NCBI RefSeq assembly: GCF_900119795.1
Contig: NZ_LT634361.1
Location: forward strand, 868,001-932,000
DNA length: 64,000 nt
From: Tenacibaculum maritimum NCIMB 2154
GTDB lineage: Bacteria > Bacteroidota > Bacteroidia > Flavobacteriales > Flavobacteriaceae
Direction: 5' to 3'
The position numbers and the translations under genes were made by a program. The notes beneath the pieces were generated by a model. It saw only the letters and a program-made list of their open reading frames with translations, had not been told where the DNA came from and made no database searches. This document shows positions 1 through 8,700 of the stretch, in pieces (position 1 is the stretch's first letter; each line of letters opens with the position of its first letter).

Positions 1-571
1 TATACATATTGGTAGCCTCTGTTCTAAATTCTAAAATATTTTCAGTAGGATTTGCAGCTTGTTCTTCAACACGGGCTAAATAACGTATAGCAAAATTGGT
101 GTTTACTGTTTTTAAATGATCTAGCCAAGCCCTTATATTTAATAATGTTACAGCATTTACAAGTTCTTTTTCGGTTTGCCAGTCAGTAATAATGCTATCT
201 AATACAGCGGTTTCCTCTTGGTAATTTAGTCGTTGTATATTATTACCATGTTTGTTAATATTATTAAACAACGCAGTTGCAGCGTTCACAATGGCAGTAT
301 CATAATGTTGTAAATAGGCATTAATAAGATAACGTAAACCTGTTAGTGCTTTATCACGCTGTTCATCAAGATGTACTAATTCTTGAGTAATAATACTACC
401 TTGGTCTTGTTTAAAAACAGTATCAATAGCAGTAACCAAGGGTTGTAAATTGTTTTGTTGCTGCGTAAGTTGTAATGCTGTTACATCTTGCTCAGCAAGT
501 AGTTTTAATACATCTTTAAGGTATTGTAAAAATTCACCGTTACGATAACGGTTTAAAAAAGGAACATTCAT
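1..571 (-). CDS. DUF6261-like protein, partial (3' end beyond window)
   Basis: The reverse strand is open from an ATG at 571 down to the first base of the window, about 190 codons without a stop, so the C-terminus lies outside. The protein starts MNVPFLNRYRNGEFLQYLKD, is mostly helical and carries phrases such as RDKALTGLRYLINAY and EFRTEATNMY. From memory this pattern fits DUF6261, a Bacteroidetes family of unknown function with about 250 residues. No signal peptide or membrane segment is visible. It is the only long reading frame in this part and its codon use looks normal. The function is unknown; the family name is a recollection and not a search result. Confidence 0.65.
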   Translation of the reverse strand, partial: MNVPFLNRYRNGEFLQYLKDVLKLLAEQDVTALQLTQQQNNLQPLVTAIDTVFKQDQGSIITQELVHLDEQRDKALTGLRYLINAYLQHYDTAIVNAATALFNNINKHGNNIQRLNYQEETAVLDSIITDWQTEKELVNAVTLLNIRAWLDHLKTVNTNFAIRYLARVEEQAANPTENILEFRTEATNMY

Positions 572-651
572 AACGTTTTTTTTAAATTAATAAGTATCAA
601 ATATACAATAAATAAAAGATTTTACAAAAGATAAGTGACTATATATGAAGC
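572..651. other. A+T-rich leader of the DUF6261-like gene
   Basis: About 80 bases, nearly all A and T, lie between the DUF6261-like start and the tandem repeat. They must hold the promoter of the leftward gene, but I cannot pick out convincing -33/-7 boxes. Confidence 0.3.
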
Positions 652-655
652 GGTA

Positions 656-972
656 AGGTTTCGTTACTCCGTGAAAGTACCCTGCAGCTTGCAGGAAGAT
701 TTTGTTGCATCCATGAAAGTGCCCTGCAGCTTGCAGGAAGGTTTCGTTGCCCCCATGAAAGCATCCTGCAGCTTGCAGGAAGGTTTCGTTGCTTCGTGAA
801 AGCGTCCTGCAGCTTGCAGGAAGGTTTTGTTGCCCCCATGAAAGCGTCCTGCAGCTTGCAGGAAGATTTTGTTGCATCCATGAAAGCGCCCTGCAGCTTG
901 CAGGAAGGTTTCGTTGCTCCCATGAAAGCATCCTGCACCTTGCAGGAAGGTTTCGTTGCTTTATGGAAACAT
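656..972. repeat. Tandem array of seven 41-42 bp units with an internal hairpin
   Basis: The motif CCTGCAGCTTGCAGG (6-bp arms CCTGCA/TGCAGG, 3-base loop) recurs at 681, 723, 765, 806, 848, 890 and 932, the last copy with one base change (CCTGCACCTTGCAGG). Steps are 42, 42, 41, 42, 42 and 42 bp. Between hairpins lies a variable 26-27 bp segment of the form aaggtttcgttgc-ccc-atgaaagcg, so partial units flank the array on both sides. The array is much more G+C-rich than its surroundings. Because 42 is a multiple of three, stop-free frames appear on both strands, but they encode only the repeat. It is a minisatellite lying directly before the decayed RHS cassette. Confidence 0.9.
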
Positions 973-1000
973 TGGACTATCGAATAAATTTCGCATAGCT

Positions 1001-1650
1001 ATTCAGGCATATTGATGCAAGAGGAAATATCGTATGGGAATGTGAGTTGGATATCTATGAAAGAGTACGTAATTTGCATGGAGAAAAAACGCTCATTCCT
1101 TTCCGTTACCAAGAGCAATATGAAGATATTGAAACAGAGTTGTATTACAACCGTTTTAGATATTACAGCCCTGATATAGGTACATATATACCTAAAGATA
1201 GGGTTATTGGGTAACAATCCGAACTTATATGCGTATGTAGAGGATAGTAATAGCTGGGTTAATTCTTTAGGTTTAATACAAATCTATAGGTTATTAAGAC
1301 CTGATGAGCATCCGTTTAAAGAGTTAGCAGCTAAAAAACTAAGGAAGGATATGACAGTTCATGGGCATGTTGCTACTGGGGTATGGAATAAAGGATCTCA
1401 ATTTATATCAACGAGTATAGATCCTGATGCATTAAAAAAATGGAGGGAGCTATGACAAAGAATGGTGTCTTTTGATACGGATGATGTTATTCCTGATATA
1501 AAAGGAAATAAAAGAATAGTAGGCATTTCTACTATAGATAAAGGAATTTAAAATGGAGTAGGTAGTGTTACAGCAAGATTGTCTGCTTCATCTAGAGAGG
1601 TTCTTGTGGAAGGGCATGTTCCATCTAATGCAATTAAACCTTGTAAATAA
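1001..1650 (+). pseudogene. RHS core tail with ADP-ribosyltransferase-like toxin domain, decayed
   Basis: Bases 1001 to about 1280 match 9270 to about 9552, the end of the intact RHS gene, with scattered substitutions, so this is an orphan copy of the RHS core C-terminus (GNNPNLYAYVEDSN then SLGL). A frameshift near 1200 breaks the core. The following ~125-codon toxin differs from the downstream one but has the same layout: IYRLL (Arg), QFISTS (Ser-Thr-Ser) and REVLVEGHVP (Glu) at the end, the R-S-E pattern of ADP-ribosyltransferases. Two in-frame stops (TGA 1453-1455, TAA 1549-1551) interrupt an otherwise aligned frame that ends with TAA at 1648-1650. There is no start region: the piece is a silenced cassette, typical of RHS loci that swap C-terminal toxins. 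Confidence 0.8.
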
Positions 1651-1652
1651 TT

Positions 1653-1976
1653 ATGAATGATATAAGTAAGATAGTAGAATTAGTAGAAGATTATCTTTTA
1701 GGAGATAACTCCTTTCCTGTAAGGATTAGGGAAAAAAGAGAAATAAAGCAAGATGAATTTGAAATATTAAAAAAAGGTATAGAAAAACTTTGTGATTATT
1801 ACAAAGAAGAGGATTTTATTCCTAAAAGAATTGCACTTTGTTTTGTGGATATAAGTAATTTTTTCTTTGTTCCTAATTTAAGTTACTCAGAGAGTGAAAT
1901 TGAAAGATTTGAAGACTATGGTATTGCGTTATCTGAGTTAGGGAATAAATTATTTTCTAAGCAAAGCATCCGATGA
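1653..1976 (+). CDS. Probable immunity protein of the decayed toxin cassette
   Basis: This encodes 107 residues starting MNDISKIVELVEDY, acidic and largely helical, with no signal peptide or membrane segment. The ATG lies two bases after the stop of the decayed ADP-ribosyltransferase-like toxin, which is the same arrangement as the intact toxin and its partner at 9941/9945. By position it should be the cognate cytoplasmic immunity protein. Its frame is intact although the toxin is broken, as expected if it still protects against siblings carrying a live toxin, or if decay is recent. Its stop overlaps the ATG of the next, broken gene (ATGA). I do not recognise the family. Confidence 0.65.
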   Translation: MNDISKIVELVEDYLLGDNSFPVRIREKREIKQDEFEILKKGIEKLCDYYKEEDFIPKRIALCFVDISNFFFVPNLSYSESEIERFEDYGIALSELGNKLFSKQSIR

Positions 1977-2245
1977 AGAAAATTATAATTGAGAGTAGAA
2001 GGGGTTTGGCAAGGTTTAAAAGTATTCGAATCGAGTGATATTGATGTTAAAAAAAATTGAGATAGACTCAATGAAAAATATTACAAGAACTGTTCGTAAA
2101 AATGCTAAAGTCTTAGGGCATCTAAAAGGGGTACAAAAAAAATCTAGAACTATTATCTTATATTGATGCTAGAAATCTTATTTATCTTCCATGTTACAAT
2201 TTTGTGTTAAAAAGGTATCTTGAAGATGAAATACAAAATGGATAA
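1973..2245 (+). pseudogene. DUF6939-like gene, broken by deletion and frameshifts
   Basis: A start overlaps the preceding stop (ATGA) and reads MKKIIIESRR. Shifting frame continues the same protein: GVWQGLKVFESSDID, then IDSMKNITRTVRKNAKVLGH, then LLSYIDARNLIYLPCYNFVL and a stop at 2243-2245. These pieces follow in order what I recall of DUF6939, a family found near RHS toxins, with a stretch of some 40 codons missing after ESRR and at least two frameshifts. It is therefore a remnant. The family assignment is from memory. Confidence 0.55.
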
Positions 2246-2745
2246 TCTATTAATAGAAGGGTGATTATTGAAGGAGGTTGCAGGCGATTTAGCATCAAGA
2301 AAATTAGATCCAGATGAATTTATGATAAGATTTGTAGAGTTGCCAAATGGGCAAAAAGGAACGCTAAATAATAGGGAGTTTGCTGTATGATCAATGTCTG
2401 GGAAAACTAGATATTCTAGTATTAAAATCAGTACCATGTAAAATACAGGACAAATTATATAAATGATTTTGCTGATGAATTTATTTTATGTATTTTTAGG
2501 TTCGATTTAAAAATAAGAAATAGAAGAAGTTGCACTTAACACATAAATTCAAAGCCAGTCAATCAAAAGGCAGTAAGCTTGTAAAAAAACTTCTAAAAGG
2601 GAGACCGTCAGATAAAGAACCTTTTTACCCGTTCTAGCCCTTTACTCATTTCAAGTAATATAGATCTCATTAAATCTAAAAATACAAAATCATAGCAAGG
2701 TGATGATTTTTTGCGACAAAAGAAAAATAATTAAATAAAAAAAGG
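2246..2745 (+). other. Decayed toxin fragment and non-coding remnant
   Basis: From about 2275 to 2385 one forward frame reads AGDLASRKLDPDEFMIRF followed by VELPNGQKGTLNNREFAV and a stop; after it comes SMSGKTRYSSIKIS in the same frame. The NG...LNNRE pattern recalls the end of some RHS toxin domains, so this is probably another displaced cassette tail. From 2440 to 2745 I see no gene, only short broken frames. Confidence 0.35.
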
Positions 2746-2747
2746 AT

Positions 2748-2864
2748 ATGAATTTAAAAACAATTGCCATTACAGAAAGCATTTCTTCGTATGAAGAAAT
2801 AAAGAAAAACCTAAAAGCCTCTTTCTCTAACGATGAAAAAACAATGCTCGCTAACCAGTCGTAA
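2748..2864 (+). CDS. Short peptide gene, 38 residues, doubtful
   Basis: An ATG preceded by AAAAGG opens 38 codons (MNLKTIAITESISSYEEIKK...). Its leader is nearly the same as that of the gene at 3146: both contain AAAAGAAAAATAATTAA about 15-20 bases before the ATG. It may be the 5' stub of a longer lost gene. The following 280 bases carry broken phrases (VAPCWCSAWQKERILEIL; IAIGTFIEKWSVKAI in another frame) faintly like a thioredoxin-fold protein. I cannot assign a function. Confidence 0.3.
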   Translation: MNLKTIAITESISSYEEIKKNLKASFSNDEKTMLANQS

Positions 2865-3145
2865 TTAACTTTCAAAGAGAAAAAAATATTGAAGTTTAGA
2901 AAAGTTTGTAGCTCCCTGTTGGTGCAGCGCTTGGCAAAAAGAAAGGATATTAGAAATTCTTAGTACAATAGCTTTCCCATATTAGCTATACTTTTTAGAC
3001 ATTCATTAAAAACTACAGAAATATTGCTATTGGCACCTTCATAGAAAAATGGAGTGTTAAAGCAATTCATTTAGGATTCAAAATCCATATTCAAGAACAG
3101 TGATTAAATAAGTAAAAAGAAAAATAATTAATAAAAAGAAAAGAT

Positions 3146-3583
3146 ATGAAAACTACAACTTTATTTTTGGTACTCTCATTAAGTTCATTAAGTGTATTCT
3201 CAAAAATTAGAATACCAATTCCTTATGGTACAGAGGAAAAGATTATAAAAATACATGACTTACCAGATGTAGCAGATTTTAGATTAAAAGATGGAAGGTA
3301 TTTTGATCTTGGAAGCAAATATTCTAAAAATCATATATTATGGCTACCTTATAGTAATACCACACCTGAAATAGTTGGTTTTATACAAGGAGATGAAAAT
3401 ACTTTTTTAGAACTAAGTGCTGAAGATTTAATAAAAATAGAAAAAATAGCAGGAGTTACAATTCCTAAAAAAGGCAAAGTTTCGTTTTTTGATAAATTTG
3501 TTGGAAAAGGCCTTTTAGGTCTTTTAGGTTTGTTAGTGCTTTTTGGTATTTATGATCGTTTTTTTGGTAAAGAGGAAGCGTAA
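3146..3583 (+). CDS. Small exported membrane-anchored protein, unknown
   Basis: This encodes 145 residues. Residues 1-19 form a signal peptide (MKTTTLFLVLSLSSLSVFS), the middle is a soluble region with YGTEEKIIKIHDLPD and FLELSAEDLIKIEK, and a hydrophobic segment rich in Gly and Leu (GLLGLLGLLVLFGIY, about 122-136) precedes a charged tail FFGKEE. The product is probably held in the inner membrane with its body in the periplasm. It stands alone, with the A-rich leader described for 2748 and a hairpin terminator behind it. I do not recognise the family. Confidence 0.6.
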   Translation: MKTTTLFLVLSLSSLSVFSKIRIPIPYGTEEKIIKIHDLPDVADFRLKDGRYFDLGSKYSKNHILWLPYSNTTPEIVGFIQGDENTFLELSAEDLIKIEKIAGVTIPKKGKVSFFDKFVGKGLLGLLGLLVLFGIYDRFFGKEEA

Positions 3584-3653
3584 AACTAGCTAAAAAACAT
3601 TTTGCGAGTAACTACTAGGCGCTGCGTAAACTTATCAAGTACTAAAAAAGAAA

Positions 3654-3684
3654 AACCGCAATATGTTTAGTATTGTGGTTTTAT
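3654..3684 (+). terminator. Hairpin terminator after the 3146 gene
   Basis: The arms AACCGCAATA (3654-3663) and TATTGTGGTT (3671-3680) pair over ten positions with one G-U, with a 7-base loop, and a T-rich run follows. Confidence 0.7.
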
Positions 3685-4042
3685 CATGTTTTGCAATGAA
3701 AAAAGCACTTTAAAAAATTGCATCCAGTTTATCATGCCCATTTGAAGGATAGAATACGTTAAAAAAATGAGATAAGAAGCTGTTTGACTTATTGAAAAAT
3801 CGTACCTTTATACATAATTGCTAAATTCATACCAATAAAAATTACTGTTTCATTGAGAAGAGCATCTTGGTCATTGGTTATGCTGGTTGCTTATGGCAAA
3901 GAAAATTGAAAAGAGAAGGTTTGTAAAACAACTGTTATGAGAGCTCACTATTATAGCAATAATACTTAAAATACTGGATGCTATGTGAATATTAAATTAG
4001 CAGATAAATACCTGTAAAAACATTTAATAAATAATATAAAAT
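3685..4042. other. Gene-free stretch
   Basis: I see no open frame of useful length on either strand and no strong hairpin. The last ~40 bases are very A+T-rich and should contain the promoter of the 4043 gene. Confidence 0.4.
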
Positions 4043-4390
4043 ATGAGAGGAGAAACATTAAAAATAAATGAGAAAATAAATTCCAATGAATTGATTTGTA
4101 AAAAAATAAAAGAACATTTTTTGGGAAATACATATGAGGTAACGATGCCTTATAACCAGTGGACATTAAGAAAAAGCTTAACACATTGTGTACTGGTAAA
4201 AAAAAATGCATGGAATGCTGCTTGTATTGAAATTGATTCCAAAAAAGGGGTTGTTGATGTTTTTAGTGTAATTCCTAATAGCTCTTTAGATGCTGTTTTT
4301 AGAAGGCAATTAGGAGTTTTAGGAATGCTTTTATTAGAACCTTCTTGGAAAACATTAAGAAAAGAAGTAGCAACTGCTTTAATGAAGTAG
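4043..4390 (+). CDS. Hypothetical protein, 115 residues
   Basis: The ATG is preceded by an A-rich leader. The protein has an N-terminal helical part (EKINSNELICKKIKEHF), a likely beta-rich middle (YEVTMPYNQWTLRK, CVLVKKNAWNAACIEIDSKKG) and a hydrophobic helical end (RRQLGVLGMLLLEPSWKTLRKEV). There is no signal peptide. A strong two-way terminator follows. I do not recognise the family; it resembles a small cytoplasmic adaptor but nothing in the sequence fixes a role. Confidence 0.5.
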   Translation: MRGETLKINEKINSNELICKKIKEHFLGNTYEVTMPYNQWTLRKSLTHCVLVKKNAWNAACIEIDSKKGVVDVFSVIPNSSLDAVFRRQLGVLGMLLLEPSWKTLRKEVATALMK

Positions 4391-4405
4391 AATGCTTTGA
4401 TAGAA

Positions 4406-4449
4406 TTTTAAAATACAGGAGAATTCTAGAACCCTCCTGTATTTTAAAA
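4406..4449. terminator. Bidirectional terminator between convergent genes
   Basis: Sixteen-base arms (4406-4421 and 4434-4449) match perfectly as an inverted repeat around a 12-base loop, with core AAAATACAGGAG/CTCCTGTATTTT. A-runs and T-runs on both sides suit both the 4043 gene and the leftward gene ending at 4460. Confidence 0.9.
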
Positions 4450-4459
4450 ATTCATCTAT

Positions 4460-5545
4460 TTATTTTGAAACTTTTAAAGCGGCATTAAAAGCTGGGGCTA
4501 TAAAAGAGGTTAGAAATTGGTTGACTTCTTCTTGTGTAGGAACTACTTTTTTATCAGGAGTAATACCAATATTTTCTATCACTTCTCCATCTATATTTTT
4601 AAAAGCCATTAACGGCGTATAAAAGGCTATATAATCATTATTAGAAAGATTACCACCATTGTAAATGTCTGTTATAAAAGTACCAGCAGTACCACCACCA
4701 CTGTTATCTCCAATAATGGTTACGTTATTTTTTAAAGATTTAATCATCATAGTACTATATTCTGCCATACTTAGTGATAGCTCATCAATTAAAATAACAA
4801 TAGGAATGTCTTTAGTAAGTGCAAATTTATGAGGCTTTGCAGAAATAGAAATCCAAGGACTATAATTAAATCTACCATTGCCTTCTTTGGTTCTTTGATA
4901 GCCCCAATCACCTTGGCGAGTTATAAATCTTTCTGTGAATACTCGAAAATCAGCTATTGCGCCACCACGATTACCTCTTAGATCGAGAATTATTTTTTTC
5001 ATAACTCCTTTTGTGATAGGATTATATAATTTTTTATAAATATCGAAAAGATATTTGTTTGATACAGTTCTTAATAAATTATCAAAATCATCCATCATAG
5101 GATCTTCAAAAGGAGAGGTAGCCGAACCTGTGAATCCAGAGAGGCTTTTATAATCATTTATTTTCTTTAAATATAAACTATAAAGTTTATTAACATTCTC
5201 TTTTTGATTTTGTGTGGTATTTGGTCTAGTAAGGTAATCTCTAAGGAAGGATCTTAAGTTTTCCTCTTTTAATTCAAAAGTATTTTTGGTAGTCGTTATA
5301 TGACTTGCTAATGGAATTAAATTATTTTGAAGGTCAGTAATAAGCTCTGTATTAATAAATTTATCAAGAGAGGTTAAATAACTTTGGTATTCACTAGATG
5401 CAATATTAGTAGAAATTAAACTTTTAAAATCGTTAAGATTAGATGTTATTAAACGTTTAATTTCAGAAGTAATGTTAGGATCAATACCTTTTAAAAGATC
5501 GAAATGAGATTCATTGATTCCACTAAGGTTGCTAATGTTTTTCAA
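4460..5545 (-). pseudogene. S41-type peptidase, N-terminally truncated
   Basis: This frame has about 361 codons from a TTG at 5545, but it stays open upstream to a TAA near 5617 (reading IDQSLNRASFPELKN) with no ATG. The body is an S41 (tail-specific/C-terminal processing) protease: LDLRGNRGGAIADF, then PIVILIDELSLSMAEYS with the Ser of the S-x-A-E nucleophile motif, then IGDNSGGGTAG. Bacteroidetes relatives are exported proteins with a signal peptide, which is missing here, so the gene seems cut at its 5' end about 120 bp before the RHS gene begins. The catalytic domain looks intact, but expression and export are doubtful. A TTG-started cytoplasmic protein is possible but less likely. Confidence 0.6.
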
Positions 5546-5617
5546 TTCAGGAAAGGAAGCTCTGTTAAGAGATTGGTCAATAACAAAAAAACCATATATA
5601 TATGATAATTGGATATT

Positions 5618-5738
5618 TAACTAAAAATGTGTAGCTTGCAGAGAGTGAGAAAGAAAGTAAATCATATTAAAATTTACAATAGATAAAGAATAGATATAAG
5701 TTTAAAAGAACGAAATATTAACTAAACAACACCCCTTC
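5618..5738 (+). promoter_or_regulatory. Probable promoter region of the RHS gene
   Basis: This 120-base stretch rich in A and T separates the truncated peptidase from the divergent RHS gene. I cannot define boxes; it must carry the RHS promoter unless transcription reads in from further left. Confidence 0.3.
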
Positions 5739-8700
5739 ATGTTATTAGCAGATACTCATTTAACCTTTGTAGTAGGGATTGATATTCATTTTACAACAAT
5801 GATTCCTTTTAATCCTTTTCATCCTTATGTAGGCATGGTTTTGGATCCTGCGGATTATATTCCATTTATAGGAACCAATGTTCATATCAATGGTTTGAAA
5901 CGAGGGAATTCAGATACGAGTGGCGTGATTGTACCTTTGGTGCATATACCGCTATTTACACCACCTTGGCTTATGACACCTATTATCGGTCATGAGAGTA
6001 TGAATTTTTATGCATCGGATACTGTTTTTTCAGACAGTACGCGTTTGAGCCCTAAAGGTCATATGCTAATGACTTGTAATGATATAGGAATCCCCTTGTC
6101 TTTATCAGTAGGAGGGGGAAAGAAATTTAAAATAGTTCCTACATTATTTTCTCCAACGTCATTTTCATTACCAACTCCTACGGGATTGCCTGTGAATGTG
6201 GGAGGTCCTTATGTTCCTGATTGGGGAGGTATGTTAACAGGATTGTTAGCAGGTTTAGGATTTGGCGCCTTGATGAAGTATGGGAAAAAGGTATTTAATA
6301 AGGTATTAAAAAAAGCAATAGGTCCTAATTGGTTGAGTCGTCAGTTGTGTAAAGCTGGTTTTGAACCGATTAATTTAATCAATGGAGCAGTCTTGTATGA
6401 GGGGGGTGATTTTGGTTTTAGTGGAGTGCTTGCTTTAAGCTGGGATCGGAGTTGGTATTCTGATTCGGATTATGTGGGTTGGTTAGGTCATGGGGTACAT
6501 AGTTGTTATGATCGAGCACTGGAGCTGTATCCATCGGAGGATGCTTTGGGCTTGCGTTTGGAAGATGGTCGAATAGTAGGTTTTCCAACATTATTAAAGG
6601 AAGAGGAGTTTTATTTGCGTAGTGAGAAAATAACATTAAAGCGTATTTCAGAAGGGTATGTAGCGCAGGATCATGTGTCGAATACGTATAGTTATTTTAC
6701 GGCATTTGATGTTAAAAAGCAACAGTACCAGTTAACGCGTATAGCGAATGCTGATGGGTTGGGGATTGATTTTGAGATCGTAAACAATCGCTTGCAACGT
6801 ATTATAGATAGTGGATCTCGTGAGGTTAATGTGTTTTACAATGATGCTGGATTTATTTCTAAGATGTCATTATTATCTGGAGGGTATTCTGAGGATTTAG
6901 TGAGTTATCGTTATGATGATTATGGAAATATGACGGGAATCATAGATGCTTTGGGGCATTGTACAAGCATGGAGTATGTAGGGCATTTAATGGTTAAAAA
7001 GGAAGATCGTAATGGACAGTGTTTTTATTGGGAGTATGATGAATGGAATCGATGTGTGCATACTTGGGGAGATGGAGGTTGGCAAGAGGGTTGGATTACT
7101 TACCATAAAGAAGAAGGATATAATTTGGTTAAGGATGCAAATCAAGCGATTACTACGTATTATTATGAACCGAATCAATTGGTAACAGGCGTCAAAGACC
7201 CTATGGGAGTGTGTACTTATACGCAATATACGGCATGGATGGAGGTGTATCGAGAACTAGATGGAGCGGGTCGTGTTACAGGGTATAGTTATGATGATAG
7301 AGGAAATAGGACAAGTATTTGTTATGCAGATGGAACAAAGGAGTACTTTATGTATAATTCCAAGGATCTTTTGGAGATTTGGATCAATCCAGAAGGAGAA
7401 AAAACATTGTATGTATATGATGAATTGGCAAGTCATCGTATCAAGAGTATTGTAGGAGAAGATCAAGTAGCCACACACTTTAATTATACTTCCGAGGGAT
7501 TGCTATCGGAAATTCGTAAGGAGGGTAATGTCTTGAGTTTGTCATATGATGCTAGGTATAATGTAAAAACTTGGCGAGAAAACGGAAAGGTATTGAAGCG
7601 ATGGGATTACAATGATCGAGGTCGTGTGATTGCGGAGTATATCCCCAATCAAATGCCAAATTATTTTAGTTATGATGCGTTAGATCGAGTGTTGGAAATA
7701 ACAGGATCTGATGGAAAGGAAATTCATTTTAGATATAATCAATATGATGAAGTAGTGGGAGTTGAAACAGGAGGGCATGAGGTATCTTTTTCATATACGC
7801 CAATGGGAAGTTTGTCTAGTAGAACGGAAAATGGGGTAAAGGTATCTTTTGAATATGATAAGATGGAGCAGTTACGAAGTATTCGTAATGAGCGTAATGA
7901 GCGTTATTTTTTTACCAGAAACCGATCAGGAAAGATTATAAAAGAGCAAGGATTTGATGGATTGGAGAAGCGTTATAGGTATAATGAAGCGGGAGAGGTC
8001 ATACATATAGAACGAGGAGGAGGTCGCTATACGTCGTATGAACAAGATGCTTTAGGTCGTATTACACGAGCGAGTTATGAGGATGGTAGTTGGGAAACGT
8101 ATAGTTATAATAAAAATGGAGCATTGATAGCAGCTTGCAATCAAGGTATTAGTATTTATTTAGAGCGAGATGCGAAGGGGCGTGTTGTAAAAGAGATTCA
8201 GAGTCCAACTTTAGGAGGAGGAACAGAGCACAGTCATGAGGTGGAGATACGGTATAACAAGTTGGGGCAACGTACACATGTAGTAAGTAGTTTAGGAGCA
8301 GAGGTGGTGAGTAGGTATAACCAACAAGGTCTTATAGCATCAATTTCAGCTCAGAGTGAGGCATTAAAGGAGCAGCATAAGGCATGGGAGGCGAGTTTGG
8401 AGTACGATAGCCAAGGTAGAGAGTTGGAGCGTTATGTAACAGGAGGAGTTCATAGTAAAATGCGATATCACTTAGGGAATCCAGTGGGGCAGAGCATGTA
8501 TAGCCATGGAGAGCAGCGAGGATACCGAGGCTATACCTGGGATACGAACCGTCAGTTATTAGAAACAAGAAGCCATTTGAATCAAGATCCGATAGGATTT
8601 AGTTACGATGCTTTTGGAAACTTAGCACGAGCAAAATATAGTTATAAAGATATTTTATTTAAGACCCCAGATGCGGTAGGTAATTTATATAAAGAAGAAG

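Noticed and set aside
656..972. CRISPR array
   Set aside because: The segments between hairpins are nearly the same in all units, whereas CRISPR spacers differ; there are no cas genes nearby.
587..998. Long open frames on both strands through the tandem repeat
   Set aside because: They only read the 42-bp unit (14 codons) again and again, on both strands at once; no start signal or family resemblance.
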